From Bacteroides sp. (GTDB lineage Bacteria; Bacteroidota; Bacteroidia; Bacteroidales; Muribaculaceae): a stretch of 45,914 bases of DNA. The stretch is taken from positions 1-45,914 of the forward strand of contig JAAVDA010000003.1 in assembly GCA_014802045.1 (NCBI GenBank). Direction: 5' to 3'. The position numbers and the translations under genes were made by a program. Within the stretch, counting starts at the first letter, position 1, and each line of letters begins with the position of its first letter. The notes under the pieces were generated by a model. That model was not told the DNA's origin and ran no database searches. It was given only the letters and a program-made list of their open reading frames with translations. Positions 1 to 9,254 of this stretch are shown piece by piece.

Positions 1-92
1 AGAAATGAGAAATGAGAAATGAGAAATGAGAAATGAGAAATGAGAAATGAGAAATGAGAAATGAGAAATGAGAAATGAGAAATGAGAAATGA
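1..92. repeat. 7-bp tandem repeat, 13 copies
   Basis: The unit AGAAATG is repeated 13 times without a mismatch from base 1 to 91, and the array ends at base 92-93 where ACAGTCGC begins. It runs into the window edge, so the true copy number may be higher. Because 7 is not a multiple of 3, changes in copy number would shift a reading frame, but no credible gene runs through it here. It may be a variable-number repeat; the left neighbour is not visible. Confidence 0.95.
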
Positions 93-94
93 CA

Positions 95-554
95 GTCGCA
101 TCTACGACGCTCCGTTTACATCGCCGCCCCACACCCCACATTCCGCTTCGCTACATGCGGGGGTTTCAATAATTTACGCTTCTCCGAAGCGTAGCCACGT
201 AACGTGCAGTACCGTCTCGGACGTTTTCCCAGAATCTCTCGGGTTCCCGTTTAGTTTATTCCTCGGGTGGATGGAAGTATGTCAATGTTCTCTTCGGAAT
301 GACGCTGCCTGTTCCGCGGGCGGGTTGTCGCTTGTGATATTCAAGAGTCCGCCCTACCAATGTGGTGCGTTTCCGGATGCAAAGTTAAAGGAGAGAGAAC
401 CCCAAAAACTGCGAATTCCCTCATTTGGGATGGGAAATGGGATATGGCGGTCGCATCTACGACGCTCCGGTTACATAGCCGGACCAAAACCCACATTCTG
501 CTTCGCTACATGTGGGGTTTTCAACAATTTACGCTTCTCCGAAGCGTAGCCACG
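95..554. repeat. Duplicated ~105-bp intergenic unit (95-199 and 450-554)
   Basis: Two imperfect direct copies lie 355 bp apart. Both begin GTCGCATCTACGACGCTCCG and both end in the perfect inverted repeat TACGCTTC-TCC-GAAGCGTA (175-193 and 530-548) followed by GTAGCCACG or the like. A second, weaker hairpin (CCACAT...ATGTGG) sits just before it in the second copy. No protein is encoded convincingly in any frame. The structure suggests a non-autonomous or REP-like intergenic repeat; the family is not known to me. Confidence 0.8.
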
Positions 555-1110
555 GATAGTGGAATCGTGGGAGAGGGGTGGCATTGTGCGCCTACGGTGC
601 TTGATTCAGGTCTTCGTGGGAGGTAGCTATAATGGCTGGAACGGTCTCGGCCGCAAGACTACCTGCCGGAATTATGCGACCTCCTACGGGGGCGTCATCT
701 TTTCTCATCTCTCTCCCCCGGTCACGTTCGCCTAACGGCTCACTCACCCGGGGCTGGCATATCAGCCCGCTTCGCGGCCTCTATCAACTCATCACTTTTC
801 GGACTACGGAGCGCGACACCGTATTACCAGCTTGTATCTCGGGTTGGAGTTTAGATTATGCTTGTTTCGCGATTATTTTGTAATTTTGCATCGTGATTCA
901 CAAAGAGTCACTTGCAAATGGACAAAAGACTCACTTACTATTCACACAATTGTCCCTTCGTGATGAACTGGGGCTTTCTTGAAAACTGGAAGAGCACTGC
1001 TCCGCTTTCCTGACTTCCGGCATTTCGGTCGATATGCCATATGTGCCCGTGTGTGTGTTTCAGGGCATTCTGATTTTTCCACATTATAGACAGTTTACAA
1101 CACTTACCCT
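555..1110. other. Gene-free leader region upstream of the efflux operon
   Basis: There is no supportable gene. A small hairpin GGGCTG-GCATAT-CAGCCC lies at 751-768. A TAATTTTG box at 881-888 resembles the Bacteroidota -7 element, but there is no well-placed TTTG about 20 nt upstream, so a promoter here is only a guess; it would give the tolC-like gene a leader of about 220 nt. No regulator gene adjoins the operon, so its control cannot be read from this window. Confidence 0.5.
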
Positions 1111-2424
1111 ATGAACAATCTTCGATTGCTCGCGGGGCTGCTGTGTGCGGCCTCTGCAATCTTAGGGGCTACGGTAGACGCGCAGAAGGTGGTGACGCTC
1201 GAAGAGATTTTCGAGTCGGCCGAAGCCAACAGCGCGCAGCTCCGTCCCCTTTTCTCGGCTCAGAAGGAGGCCGAAAAAGAAAAAAGCGTAGCTATGAGCG
1301 GACGTCTGCCGGACATAAACGCCACTCTGTCGGCAAGCTATATCGGCAACGGTTTTACGACCCGCAGAGATTTCTCTGACTATCAGACCGCAAAAATTCC
1401 TCATCTCGGCACGGGCCTCTCAATCAACATCAGTCAGCCGGTCTACACCGGCGGAGCCATAACATCTGCCATAGAGATGTCAGAGCTAAAGAATACGGCG
1501 GCCAGATTTGCCACAGATCTGAAGCGCGACAACATAAGGTTTGAGCTGACCGGATTTTACCTTGACATCTATAAATGCACCAATCTCAGGAGAGTGGTGG
1601 AAAGCAATATCTCTGCTGCGGAGAGGGTGGTTGAGGATATGAGAGCCAGGTTTGAGCAGGGCACCGCTCTGCAGAACGATATTACCCGCTATGAGCTTCT
1701 GCTTGAAAATCTGAACCTTGAGCTGGTGAAGCTCGACAACACTCTCGCTATACTCAACAATAATCTGGTGACTATAGCGGGTTTGCCGGACAAAACGGTC
1801 GTGATACCCGACTCCACTATACTCGCCCGCTCCCTCCCCTGCGAAAGCGAGACATGGTGGCTTGAAGAGGCCGCAGCATCGTCGCCGGTGATAAAACTTG
1901 CCCGCAACGGGGTGGAAATCAACCACACGGCCGAGAAACTAACCGCGGCCGACCGTCTGCCGAAAATCGGGCTTCAGGCGGGATGGACCATCGATGGCCC
2001 GATACTTGTGGAGGTGCCGCCAATCAACAGGAATCTGAGCTATTGGTGGGTTGGAGTCGGGGTGAGTTATAATCTCTCATCTCTGTTCAAGACCAACAAA
2101 TCCATCGCAAAAAGCCGCGAGGCCACGCGCCACGCCATTGACGAGCTTGGAGCAGCCCGCGAAGGGGTGGATATGGCCGTGAGAGCCGACCACATAAAAT
2201 ATCTCGAAGCCTTTGAGGAGCTAAAGACCAGAGAAAAAAGCGTGGAGCTGGCCGAACGCAACTATAACATCACTGCTACCCGATATTCGGCCGACATGGC
2301 TCTCATCACCGATATGCTTGATGCTGCCAATTCGCGCCTCGATGCCGAGCAGCAGCTTGTGAACGCTAAAATCAATATCATCTATTATTACTATCGCCTG
2401 CTTTTCACTGCGGGCAAAATCTGA
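1111..2424 (+). CDS. TolC-family outer-membrane efflux protein
   Basis: A 437-residue protein with a Sec signal peptide (hydrophobic stretch around residues 5-22, cleavage probably near VDAQ). It is rich in the long heptad-like helices of TolC-type outer-membrane factors, which form the trimeric beta-barrel and periplasmic tunnel of tripartite exporters. The length is normal for the family. It is the first gene of a three-gene operon; the adaptor gene starts 5 nt after its stop. With the HlyD-type adaptor and MFS pump it should export a drug, bile-like compound or other small molecule across both membranes. Substrate is unknown. No Shine-Dalgarno sequence is visible, as is usual in Bacteroidota. 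Confidence 0.9.
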   Translation: MNNLRLLAGLLCAASAILGATVDAQKVVTLEEIFESAEANSAQLRPLFSAQKEAEKEKSVAMSGRLPDINATLSASYIGNGFTTRRDFSDYQTAKIPHLGTGLSINISQPVYTGGAITSAIEMSELKNTAARFATDLKRDNIRFELTGFYLDIYKCTNLRRVVESNISAAERVVEDMRARFEQGTALQNDITRYELLLENLNLELVKLDNTLAILNNNLVTIAGLPDKTVVIPDSTILARSLPCESETWWLEEAAASSPVIKLARNGVEINHTAEKLTAADRLPKIGLQAGWTIDGPILVEVPPINRNLSYWWVGVGVSYNLSSLFKTNKSIAKSREATRHAIDELGAAREGVDMAVRADHIKYLEAFEELKTREKSVELAERNYNITATRYSADMALITDMLDAANSRLDAEQQLVNAKINIIYYYYRLLFTAGKI

Positions 2425-2429
2425 CTGTC

Positions 2430-3461
2430 ATGACACATCGTTCAAAAAAAATATTATCTTATCTTCTCACTCTTGCCGTAGTAATCATCGCCGCCGTATG
2501 GATCGGTGGAAAATTCATAAGTCCTGGAAACGTGGAGTTTACCGACAATGCCCAGGTGAAACAGCAGATTGTGCCGGTGAACAGCCGTGTGCAGGGCTAC
2601 ATCAGGGAAATCCGTTTCAGCGAATATGAAGCTGTGAAGAAAGGTGATACCCTCGTGATAATCGACGATGCGGATATGCGCCTCAATGTGGCCAGAGCCA
2701 GAGCAGACTATGCCAACGCGCTTGCAGGCCGATCGGTGGCCGACCGGTCGGTAGAATCGGCTTCGGCTAATGTGGCTGTGAGCGAGGCTTCAATTGCCGA
2801 AGCGAAGGTGCTGATGGACAATGCGGCAACCGAACTGGGCCGCTATGAGCAGCTTCTTGCCAAGGATGCCGTGACCCGCCAGCAATATGACCGGGCGAAG
2901 ACCGACTACGACGCCAAGAAGGCACGCTACGATATGCTTGCGAGGCAGCGCAGAGCCACTTCGTCGGTGGTGGATATCAACCGGCAGCGCATCTCGCAGT
3001 CGGAGGCCGGAATCGAACTCGCCAAAGCTCTGCTCGAAACCGCCGAGCTCAATCTCAGCTACACTGTGATACTCGCCCCGTGCGACGGCTACACCTCGCG
3101 CAAGGAGATTCAGGTGGGTCAGCTCGTGCAGCCCGGACAGACGCTGCTCGACATCGTGGATTCTTCAGACATCTGGGTGACAGCCAACTACAAGGAGACC
3201 CAGCTCCGCCACATAGCTCCCGGCTCGGAAGTGGAGATTGAAGTAGACGCGCTTCCGGGAGTAAAATTCAAGGGTAAGGTCAGCGCCATCTCCACCGCTA
3301 CCGGTGCGAGCCTCTCGCTCCTGCCGCAGGATAATTCAGCCGGCAATTTCGTGAAAGTGCGTCAGAGGGTGCCTGTGCGCATCAGCTTTGTAGACAATAA
3401 TGCCGAGGATATGGCCCGTCTGCGCGCAGGCATGAATGTGGAATGCAAAGTGAGATACTGA
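2430..3461 (+). CDS. HlyD/EmrA-family periplasmic adaptor
   Basis: A 343-residue membrane fusion protein. One N-terminal membrane anchor (about residues 8-28) is followed by the first half of the biotinyl-lipoyl domain (VNSRVQGYIREIRFSEYEAV), a coiled-coil hairpin rich in Ala, Arg and Glu (about 75-190), the second lipoyl half (LAPCDGYTSRKEIQVGQLVQ) and a beta-barrel domain. This order is that of EmrA/HlyD adaptors, which join an inner-membrane pump to TolC. It lies 5 nt after the TolC-like gene and 1 nt before the MFS gene, so the three are surely co-transcribed. Confidence 0.9.
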   Translation: MTHRSKKILSYLLTLAVVIIAAVWIGGKFISPGNVEFTDNAQVKQQIVPVNSRVQGYIREIRFSEYEAVKKGDTLVIIDDADMRLNVARARADYANALAGRSVADRSVESASANVAVSEASIAEAKVLMDNAATELGRYEQLLAKDAVTRQQYDRAKTDYDAKKARYDMLARQRRATSSVVDINRQRISQSEAGIELAKALLETAELNLSYTVILAPCDGYTSRKEIQVGQLVQPGQTLLDIVDSSDIWVTANYKETQLRHIAPGSEVEIEVDALPGVKFKGKVSAISTATGASLSLLPQDNSAGNFVKVRQRVPVRISFVDNNAEDMARLRAGMNVECKVRY

Positions 3462-3462
3462 T

Positions 3463-5067
3463 ATGGCAGACTGGCACGCCCCTCAAGGGCCATTTGACAT
3501 TCCAGATGTGCCCGATTTCATACCCCGTCGCCTGAAACCCTGGCTGTTTATCTTTTTCGTTCTCATAATTCAGTTTAGCGGCGGTCTATATCTGGCAGCT
3601 GTGACAGATATGGTGGGCACAACCGCTCTCATGCAGGAAGATATCCTCATGGCAGGATATGCCTCCCTGATAGGCATGAGCATCAATTTTGCAGTGATGT
3701 TTCGCTTCAAATTCAGGTTTTCCAACCGCACCCAGCTCATAGCCACAGGGATTGTGCTCCTCGCCGCCACAATAATATGCGCCAACACCGACAGTGTGCC
3801 GGTGCTTGTGGGCACCTGCTTTGTGGCCGGGTGGTTCAGGATGCAGGGCACATTAGCCTGCAACTCCACCATACAGCTCTGGCTCACGCCCACCCGTGAT
3901 ATGGCTGTGTTTTTCTGCTATGTCTACCTCGTTGTAGACGGGGCTATCCAACTATCCGGTCTGGCCACGGTCTACACCGCATTTTTCTCGCAGTGGGAGT
4001 ATATGCACTATATAATGGGAGGTCTGCTCTGCCTGATGATGCTGATGGTGCTGATTTTCGTGCGGCCAGTACGCGGCCCGATGTTCATACCGCTGCTCGG
4101 CATCGACTGGATTGGCGCCCTCCTCTGGTCGGGATTCTTCATCTGCTTCACATTTATCTGTGTGTATGGTAATTTCTATGACTGGTGGGAAGCGGTGGAA
4201 ATCCGTGGTGCGATGCTACTGGGGGTTGCCTGCCTGCTCATCAATCTATGGCGCGCATCCTTCCTTCATCATCCTTATATCGGTTTCAGAGCCATGACCA
4301 ACCGGAATGTTGTGAGAGCCATAGCGGTCTATCTGGTGTTTTTCACCGTTATGGCCACAGAGCATGTGTTTGAACACAGTTATGCCGCGGCTATACTCGG
4401 TTTTGACGAGACAAATCTCATAGACCTGAATCTCTATGTGCTTGTGGGGGTGATAATCGGGACGGGATTTACGTATCTCACTTTCGCTCTCCGCAGATGG
4501 CGCTATAAGACCATGACAGCCATAGGGTTTGGGCTCGCAGCAATATATCTCGCGTGGTTCTACTTCAATATCGACTATGGGGTGGAGAAGGAAGCACTGT
4601 TTATGCCTCTTGCCATTCGTGGTGCGGCTTCGGTGATAATCTCAATTGTGTTTCTCACCTCTATAGTGCAGAGCGGTCTGCCGTTCGAGATATTTCCGCA
4701 GGCTCTCACCATCAACGGTTTTGCGGGAGCTGTGATGGGCGCGTCGTTCGGTCCGGCCATAGTGGGCGAATGGCTTAGCCACACTGTGGCCAAGAATGCC
4801 GCTCTGCTCGGCGCTCCGCTCACATCTACCAATCCTACCGCCACATTCATCCCCTTAGGGCAGCTCACCGGCATGGTGCAGCTCCGGGCTCTAATCGTGT
4901 CTATGAAGGAAGTCTACGGCTGGCTTCTCATAATTGCCCTTATAGCATTGGCGATTATAATTCTTTATCCGGGAAATGTGCGACCGTTTGCCATCTTCCC
5001 GAAATGGAGCAGCATACGCCGCCGGCTGCGCCACGGGGTGAAGCTTCTCACCCCGGGGAAGATTTAG
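3463..5067 (+). CDS. MFS efflux transporter, EmrB/DHA2-like
   Basis: A 534-residue polytopic membrane protein with about 12-14 hydrophobic segments, no signal peptide and a short cytoplasmic N-terminus. The size and the adaptor and TolC partners in the same operon fit the 14-helix DHA2 (EmrB/QacA) family, though the sequence is divergent and classical MFS motif A is not obvious. It should be the proton-driven inner-membrane pump of the tripartite exporter. It ends 18 nt before the stop of the convergent hydrogenase operon, and no intrinsic terminator is visible between them. Confidence 0.82.
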   Translation: MADWHAPQGPFDIPDVPDFIPRRLKPWLFIFFVLIIQFSGGLYLAAVTDMVGTTALMQEDILMAGYASLIGMSINFAVMFRFKFRFSNRTQLIATGIVLLAATIICANTDSVPVLVGTCFVAGWFRMQGTLACNSTIQLWLTPTRDMAVFFCYVYLVVDGAIQLSGLATVYTAFFSQWEYMHYIMGGLLCLMMLMVLIFVRPVRGPMFIPLLGIDWIGALLWSGFFICFTFICVYGNFYDWWEAVEIRGAMLLGVACLLINLWRASFLHHPYIGFRAMTNRNVVRAIAVYLVFFTVMATEHVFEHSYAAAILGFDETNLIDLNLYVLVGVIIGTGFTYLTFALRRWRYKTMTAIGFGLAAIYLAWFYFNIDYGVEKEALFMPLAIRGAASVIISIVFLTSIVQSGLPFEIFPQALTINGFAGAVMGASFGPAIVGEWLSHTVAKNAALLGAPLTSTNPTATFIPLGQLTGMVQLRALIVSMKEVYGWLLIIALIALAIIILYPGNVRPFAIFPKWSSIRRRLRHGVKLLTPGKI

Positions 5068-5085
5068 CAAGCCATGATGACTTCC

Positions 5086-5574
5086 TCACGAGCCGCAATC
5101 GGCCACTTTGAGGGCCATGCGGGCGGCGGGGAGCACGGATGCCCGGACTGCCGGAGAGAGGTCTACGCCAAGCGAGGTGTATTTCTTTACGCTACACACA
5201 ATCAGGGTCACTTCGGGACAGAATCCTGTGACGGTGAGCGCTTCGAGCACATCTTTCAGCCCAATCTCGTGGGCTGTGACCAGCGGGGGAAATTCGCCGA
5301 ACGAAGGCTTCAGACACCGGAGGGTGCCTTCCGGATATGAGTCGAGAGCGGCGTCGACCACCACCACACGCTCATATTGCTGCAGATAGCCCATGAGATG
5401 GAGCCCGGCCGTTCCACCGTCGAGAAGGTCAACATACGGTGGGAGCTGACTATTCTGAAGCTCGCGAATCACATGGATGCCGAACCCTTCGTCCTGCAGC
5501 ACGAGGTTGCCGATACCCATTATCAGCACCCTCTGCTGCATGACGTCGCGGTCGTTGAGGTCAGTCGGGGTCAT
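5086..5574 (-). CDS. hyaD: [NiFe]-hydrogenase maturation endopeptidase
   Basis: A 162-residue protein of the HyaD/HybD/HupD family, which trims the C-terminal tail of the hydrogenase large subunit after nickel insertion. The family start RVLIMGIGN is followed by DEGFGIHVI, whose Glu is a nickel-sensing residue; DGGTAG and AHEIGLKD supply the expected Asp and His. Its substrate is encoded in the same operon and has a 17-residue tail behind the last His. The start chosen (5574) overlaps hyaC by 14 nt; an internal Met (5541) just before QQRVLIMG is an equally good start. It is the last gene of the operon. Confidence 0.93.
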   Translation of the reverse strand: MTPTDLNDRDVMQQRVLIMGIGNLVLQDEGFGIHVIRELQNSQLPPYVDLLDGGTAGLHLMGYLQQYERVVVVDAALDSYPEGTLRCLKPSFGEFPPLVTAHEIGLKDVLEALTVTGFCPEVTLIVCSVKKYTSLGVDLSPAVRASVLPAARMALKVADCGS

Positions 5575-6325
5575 ATTCGTCTCTTACGCATTCGTCGGGA
5601 GTGTGATGACGCAGACACTGGTCGCGGATATCCTTCTCATAGTCTTCCACCACATCCTCGCGGATAAACTTCCACCCGCCAATCATAGACGATGCTATGC
5701 CGTTGCGCTCTATGTAGTCGTGGTAAAACACCAGATAGACATGGATAATCATGAAGAGCACAAACGCCCACATGAGGAAATGGTGGATATAGCGCACCAC
5801 AAAAAAGCCATTCAGGCCGAAAAGCATCCATGTGGTGGCCGGCTCCCCTACATTGTTGGTGGTGACGAACATCATCATGAAGCCCGTGAGCGCCTGAAGT
5901 ATGGATAGCAGAAACAGACCGAGATAGGTTGTGGCTGCAAGAGAGTTGTGGCCTATATCATAGACGGGGGTCTTGGTGAGCAAGAGGATGTCGACACGCA
6001 GAGTGTTGAAGATACTACGCCACTGCTCGGCGGTGAGGGGCACGAAGTTAAACCATCTGGCGAATCTGTTGCCGACGAAAGCCCAATAGACGCGAAACAG
6101 GATATTGACCACGAAAATCATTCCTGTGGCGAGATGGGCAAACCTCACCCATCCAAACCAGTAGTTGTCAATGGCGGGAGTGGCGTGCTGCACAGCCGGC
6201 GGATTGCCGATTATATAACCGGTGATGCAGAGAATGATGATGCAAGCGGCGTTGATCCAGTGGAAAAACCTCACCGGCAACTGCCAGACATACACCTCTC
6301 GAAGATTTCGGCGTACACTTTTCAT
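5561..6325 (-). CDS. hyaC: Hydrogenase cytochrome b subunit
   Basis: A 254-residue integral membrane protein of the HyaC/HydC family with about four transmembrane helices. The N-terminal LPVRFFHWINAA carries a typical haem-ligand His, and further His residues lie in helices (FAHLATG, HHFLMWAF, IIHVYLVFYH). The family takes electrons from the small subunit and passes them to the quinone pool, so the complex is an H2-oxidising respiratory enzyme. The gene begins 2 nt after hyaB and overlaps hyaD. The length is close to that of E. coli HyaC. Confidence 0.93.
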   Translation of the reverse strand: MKSVRRNLREVYVWQLPVRFFHWINAACIIILCITGYIIGNPPAVQHATPAIDNYWFGWVRFAHLATGMIFVVNILFRVYWAFVGNRFARWFNFVPLTAEQWRSIFNTLRVDILLLTKTPVYDIGHNSLAATTYLGLFLLSILQALTGFMMMFVTTNNVGEPATTWMLFGLNGFFVVRYIHHFLMWAFVLFMIIHVYLVFYHDYIERNGIASSMIGGWKFIREDVVEDYEKDIRDQCLRHHTPDECVRDEYDPD

Positions 6326-6327
6326 GG

Positions 6328-8133
6328 TTATTGGGCATTGATGTCAATCTTATGGACTACGGTGCCGTTTTCGTCATAGAGATGCACGGCGCAGGCCATA
6401 CATGGGTCAAACGAATGGAGCGTACGGATGATGCTCAGAGCCATTTCCGGGCTGTCGGGTGCGAATCCGGCCACAGGGGTGCCGATAATCGATTCCTCGA
6501 AGGCCGAGCGGAGATTGGCGGGGTCGCGTGGAGAAGCGTTCCATGTGGTGGGCACCACCATCTGATAGTTGGCTATCTTTCCGTGGGTTATGTGAGAGTA
6601 GTGGGCCAGCGCACCGCGTGGAGCCTCGTTGAGGCTGAATCCCATGCAGTCAGAGGGCCATGTGGAGGGCTGCCACTTGCTGCCGTTGAACATAGTTTCA
6701 TCGCCGGCCTTGATATTATCTATCAGCTTATTGTAGCATATCGACATATATTCGGCGGCTTCGACAGCATCAACCGCACGGGCAATGATGCGGCCGGCGG
6801 TGGAGAAGAGCGAATTGCGGTCTATGCCGCAGGCGCGTGAATTGAACTTGTCGGTCAGGGCGCTCCACTGCTTCACGGCACGGTCGGTAATGTCGATAGT
6901 CATGTCATTGCCGGAAGCGTAGTTGACGGCCAGACGTGCCAACGGCCCTACCTCCATCGGGTGGCCCATGTAGCGCGGTGTCTTTATCCAGCTGTAAGGC
7001 TGATCGCCCGGGAGCCAGTCAAACTGCGATGTGGGTCCGGTGTAGTCAAACACTGTCTCGCCGATAGATGGATGAAGTCCTTTGTCTTTGCCTACGGAAT
7101 ATTTATACCAGGCGTTGTTGACAAACTCCTGAAGGCCGTCAAGGCGCTTGGCATCAAAGGGTTCAACGTGAGAGAGGTCGCGGTTCATCACAATACCTTG
7201 CTTCTGCAGGCAATTGCCGAAGTCGCCGTAGTGGTTCATCGGATAGTCGCCATAGCTGAGATAGTTGTGCAGGCCTCCTCCTATGTGAGCCCATTCGGGA
7301 TAGAAAGCCATAATGGCCAGACAGTCGGGGAGGAACACCTCGTTGGCAAACCGGCTCACCTGCTCGGCAATCTCCTTAACGAAAGCCAGACGAGCCATGT
7401 TGATGGCATTGGGGTCTTGCATATTTATGGCGCATGCCATGCCACCTACGAGATAGTTGGGATGAGGGCTCTTGCCGCCGAAGATGGTCTGAATCTTGCA
7501 GATTTCTTTCTGGAATTCAAGAGCCTGCAGATAATGGGCCAGACCGATGAGGCTCACTTCAGGGGGGAGCTTATAGAGTTTCGAGCCCCAGCACCAGCGG
7601 TTGGTGGAGAACAGATTGTTTTTCGGATTGGCCTCTACAAACTTCTTCACCCTGCGCTGCACATCAGAGAAATAGCCGGGTGAATTTTCTCCCCACGGTG
7701 AATAGGAACTATTGAGCGGACTCAGCGACTGAGCTATGCGCGAGGCTTCAGCAGGATCGGCCTTGAGGGCTGCCACTATATCTACCCAGTCGAGCGCATC
7801 GAGCTGATAGAAATGGACGAGATGGTCGCGGCTCTGCAGGGTTGCAAGCATGATATTGCGCACCATCTCCGCATTGTAGGGTATCTCGATGCCGAGTGCA
7901 TTCTCGATGGAGCGCACCGATGCCAGGCCGTGCATGGACGTGCACACTCCGCACACACGCATCACGAAAGCCCACACATCGCGCGGGTCGCGGTCTTTCA
8001 CTATTATCTCTATACCGCGCACCATAGTGCCGGTGGAATATGCCTCGGTTATCACGCCGTCGCGCACCACGGCCTCCATGCGCAGATGACCCTCGATTCG
8101 GGTCACGGGATCTACAACTACTTTAATTTCCAT
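6328..8133 (-). CDS. hyaB: [NiFe]-hydrogenase large subunit (group 1, uptake)
   Basis: A 601-residue catalytic subunit. It shows the N-terminal RIEGH motif (12-16), the L1 nickel ligands RVCGVC (C61, C64) and the L2 ligands DPCMACAVH (C578, C581) ending at H584. A 17-residue tail follows the His; it must be removed by the HyaD-type protease for maturation. With the Fe(CN)2CO site built by the Hyp proteins it splits H2. It should be carried across the inner membrane with its Tat-targeted partner. Its start overlaps the end of hyaA by 11 nt, a sign of translational coupling. Confidence 0.97.
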   Translation of the reverse strand: MEIKVVVDPVTRIEGHLRMEAVVRDGVITEAYSTGTMVRGIEIIVKDRDPRDVWAFVMRVCGVCTSMHGLASVRSIENALGIEIPYNAEMVRNIMLATLQSRDHLVHFYQLDALDWVDIVAALKADPAEASRIAQSLSPLNSSYSPWGENSPGYFSDVQRRVKKFVEANPKNNLFSTNRWCWGSKLYKLPPEVSLIGLAHYLQALEFQKEICKIQTIFGGKSPHPNYLVGGMACAINMQDPNAINMARLAFVKEIAEQVSRFANEVFLPDCLAIMAFYPEWAHIGGGLHNYLSYGDYPMNHYGDFGNCLQKQGIVMNRDLSHVEPFDAKRLDGLQEFVNNAWYKYSVGKDKGLHPSIGETVFDYTGPTSQFDWLPGDQPYSWIKTPRYMGHPMEVGPLARLAVNYASGNDMTIDITDRAVKQWSALTDKFNSRACGIDRNSLFSTAGRIIARAVDAVEAAEYMSICYNKLIDNIKAGDETMFNGSKWQPSTWPSDCMGFSLNEAPRGALAHYSHITHGKIANYQMVVPTTWNASPRDPANLRSAFEESIIGTPVAGFAPDSPEMALSIIRTLHSFDPCMACAVHLYDENGTVVHKIDINAQ

Positions 8134-9232
8134 CTACCTCGTTGTTTTTGACTGGTTCGTCCTCGTTTTTAATCAGTTTTCTCTTCTGCACGTTTGTGAC
8201 CACGGCATGGATCGCCACTCCGGCCAGGGTTGCCACAGTAGCGGCGGCTCCTATCTTGTCGGCGGTGGCTTCGATGCCGATACCGTTGACGGAGGGGAGG
8301 TGCTGATAGAAGGGCTCCTGATCGAAATATCCCGGCTCAGCACAGCCTATGCAGGGATGGCCGCTCTGAATAGGATATGAGATGCAGTCGTTCCATCTCA
8401 TCACACCGCATGAATTGAATGTGTTGGGACCCTTACATCCCATATAGTAGAGACAATATCCTTTCTTGGCATTCTCGTCGTCGAAACTCTGCACGAAGAG
8501 ACCGGCATCGTAGAACGCGCGGCGATAGCAGGTGTCGTGGATGCGGTCGCGATAGAACATCTTCGGGCGGCCCATATTGTCAAGTTCGGGTAGACGCCCG
8601 AAAGTGATGTAATAGACAATCACACCGGCCATCACATCGGCTATCGGCGGGCACCCCTGCACATTGACCACTGGCTTTCCGTGGACGAGTTTGTGGACCG
8701 GTTTAGCCCCCGTGGGGTTAGGATAGGCGGCCTGGACGCATCCTGAAGAGGCACAGTTGCCCCATGCTATTATGGCGGCGGCTCCTTCAACGGCGTGGTT
8801 GAACTCTTCAAGAGCCGATTTGCCTCCGAGAGTGCAGTAGCCATAGCTGCCTGTAGGCACCGTACCCTCTACGCAGAGAATGTATTTACCGTAATTCTCC
8901 TGCATCGAGCCCTCCTTGGTTTCTTCTGCCGGATGTCCGCTGGCCGCCATAAGAAGGTCATCGTAGTCGAGCGATATAAGGTCGAGGAGTATTTTTCCCA
9001 CCAGAGGATGGGAGGCTCGGACAAACGACTCGCTGCAGCATGTGCATTCCTGGAAATGTTCCCATATCACATGCACGCGGGGCTTGGTTTCGAGAGCTTC
9101 GGCAATCTGGGCAATGCCGCTCTTCTGGAGGCCCATCATGGCGGCCATTATGCCGCAAAACTTCATGAAGTCGCGGCGGGTATAGCCCTTGTCGCGGAGA
9201 TGGCCGTAAACAGTGTTGTCTTTCTCTTTCAT
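8123..9232 (-). CDS. hyaA: [NiFe]-hydrogenase small subunit, six-Cys proximal cluster
   Basis: A 369-residue Fe-S subunit. The N-terminal TRRDFMK (18-24) plus a hydrophobic stretch is a twin-arginine signal, and a C-terminal hydrophobic helix (about 320-340) anchors it in the membrane. Proximal-cluster cysteines are C63, C66, C160 and C194. Two extra cysteines, C65 (in ECTCCSES) and C165 (in GNCASSGC), occupy the places of C19 and C120 of E. coli Hyd-1, which give the [4Fe-3S] cluster of oxygen-tolerant enzymes. Distal and medial cluster motifs (RIHDTCYRR, GYCLYYMGCKGP, SGHPCIGC) are intact. Best read as group 1d-like. Confidence 0.96.
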   Translation of the reverse strand: MKEKDNTVYGHLRDKGYTRRDFMKFCGIMAAMMGLQKSGIAQIAEALETKPRVHVIWEHFQECTCCSESFVRASHPLVGKILLDLISLDYDDLLMAASGHPAEETKEGSMQENYGKYILCVEGTVPTGSYGYCTLGGKSALEEFNHAVEGAAAIIAWGNCASSGCVQAAYPNPTGAKPVHKLVHGKPVVNVQGCPPIADVMAGVIVYYITFGRLPELDNMGRPKMFYRDRIHDTCYRRAFYDAGLFVQSFDDENAKKGYCLYYMGCKGPNTFNSCGVMRWNDCISYPIQSGHPCIGCAEPGYFDQEPFYQHLPSVNGIGIEATADKIGAAATVATLAGVAIHAVVTNVQKRKLIKNEDEPVKNNEVDGN

Positions 9233-9254
9233 ATTTGGAGGCTTAAGGATATTT

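Noticed and set aside
1-92. Short repeats as a CRISPR array
   Set aside because: The unit is 7 bp with no spacers.
82-883. Three plus-strand open frames in the left repeat zone
   Set aside because: They run through the tandem repeat and duplicated units, have no domain likeness and no promoter, and overlap in different frames.
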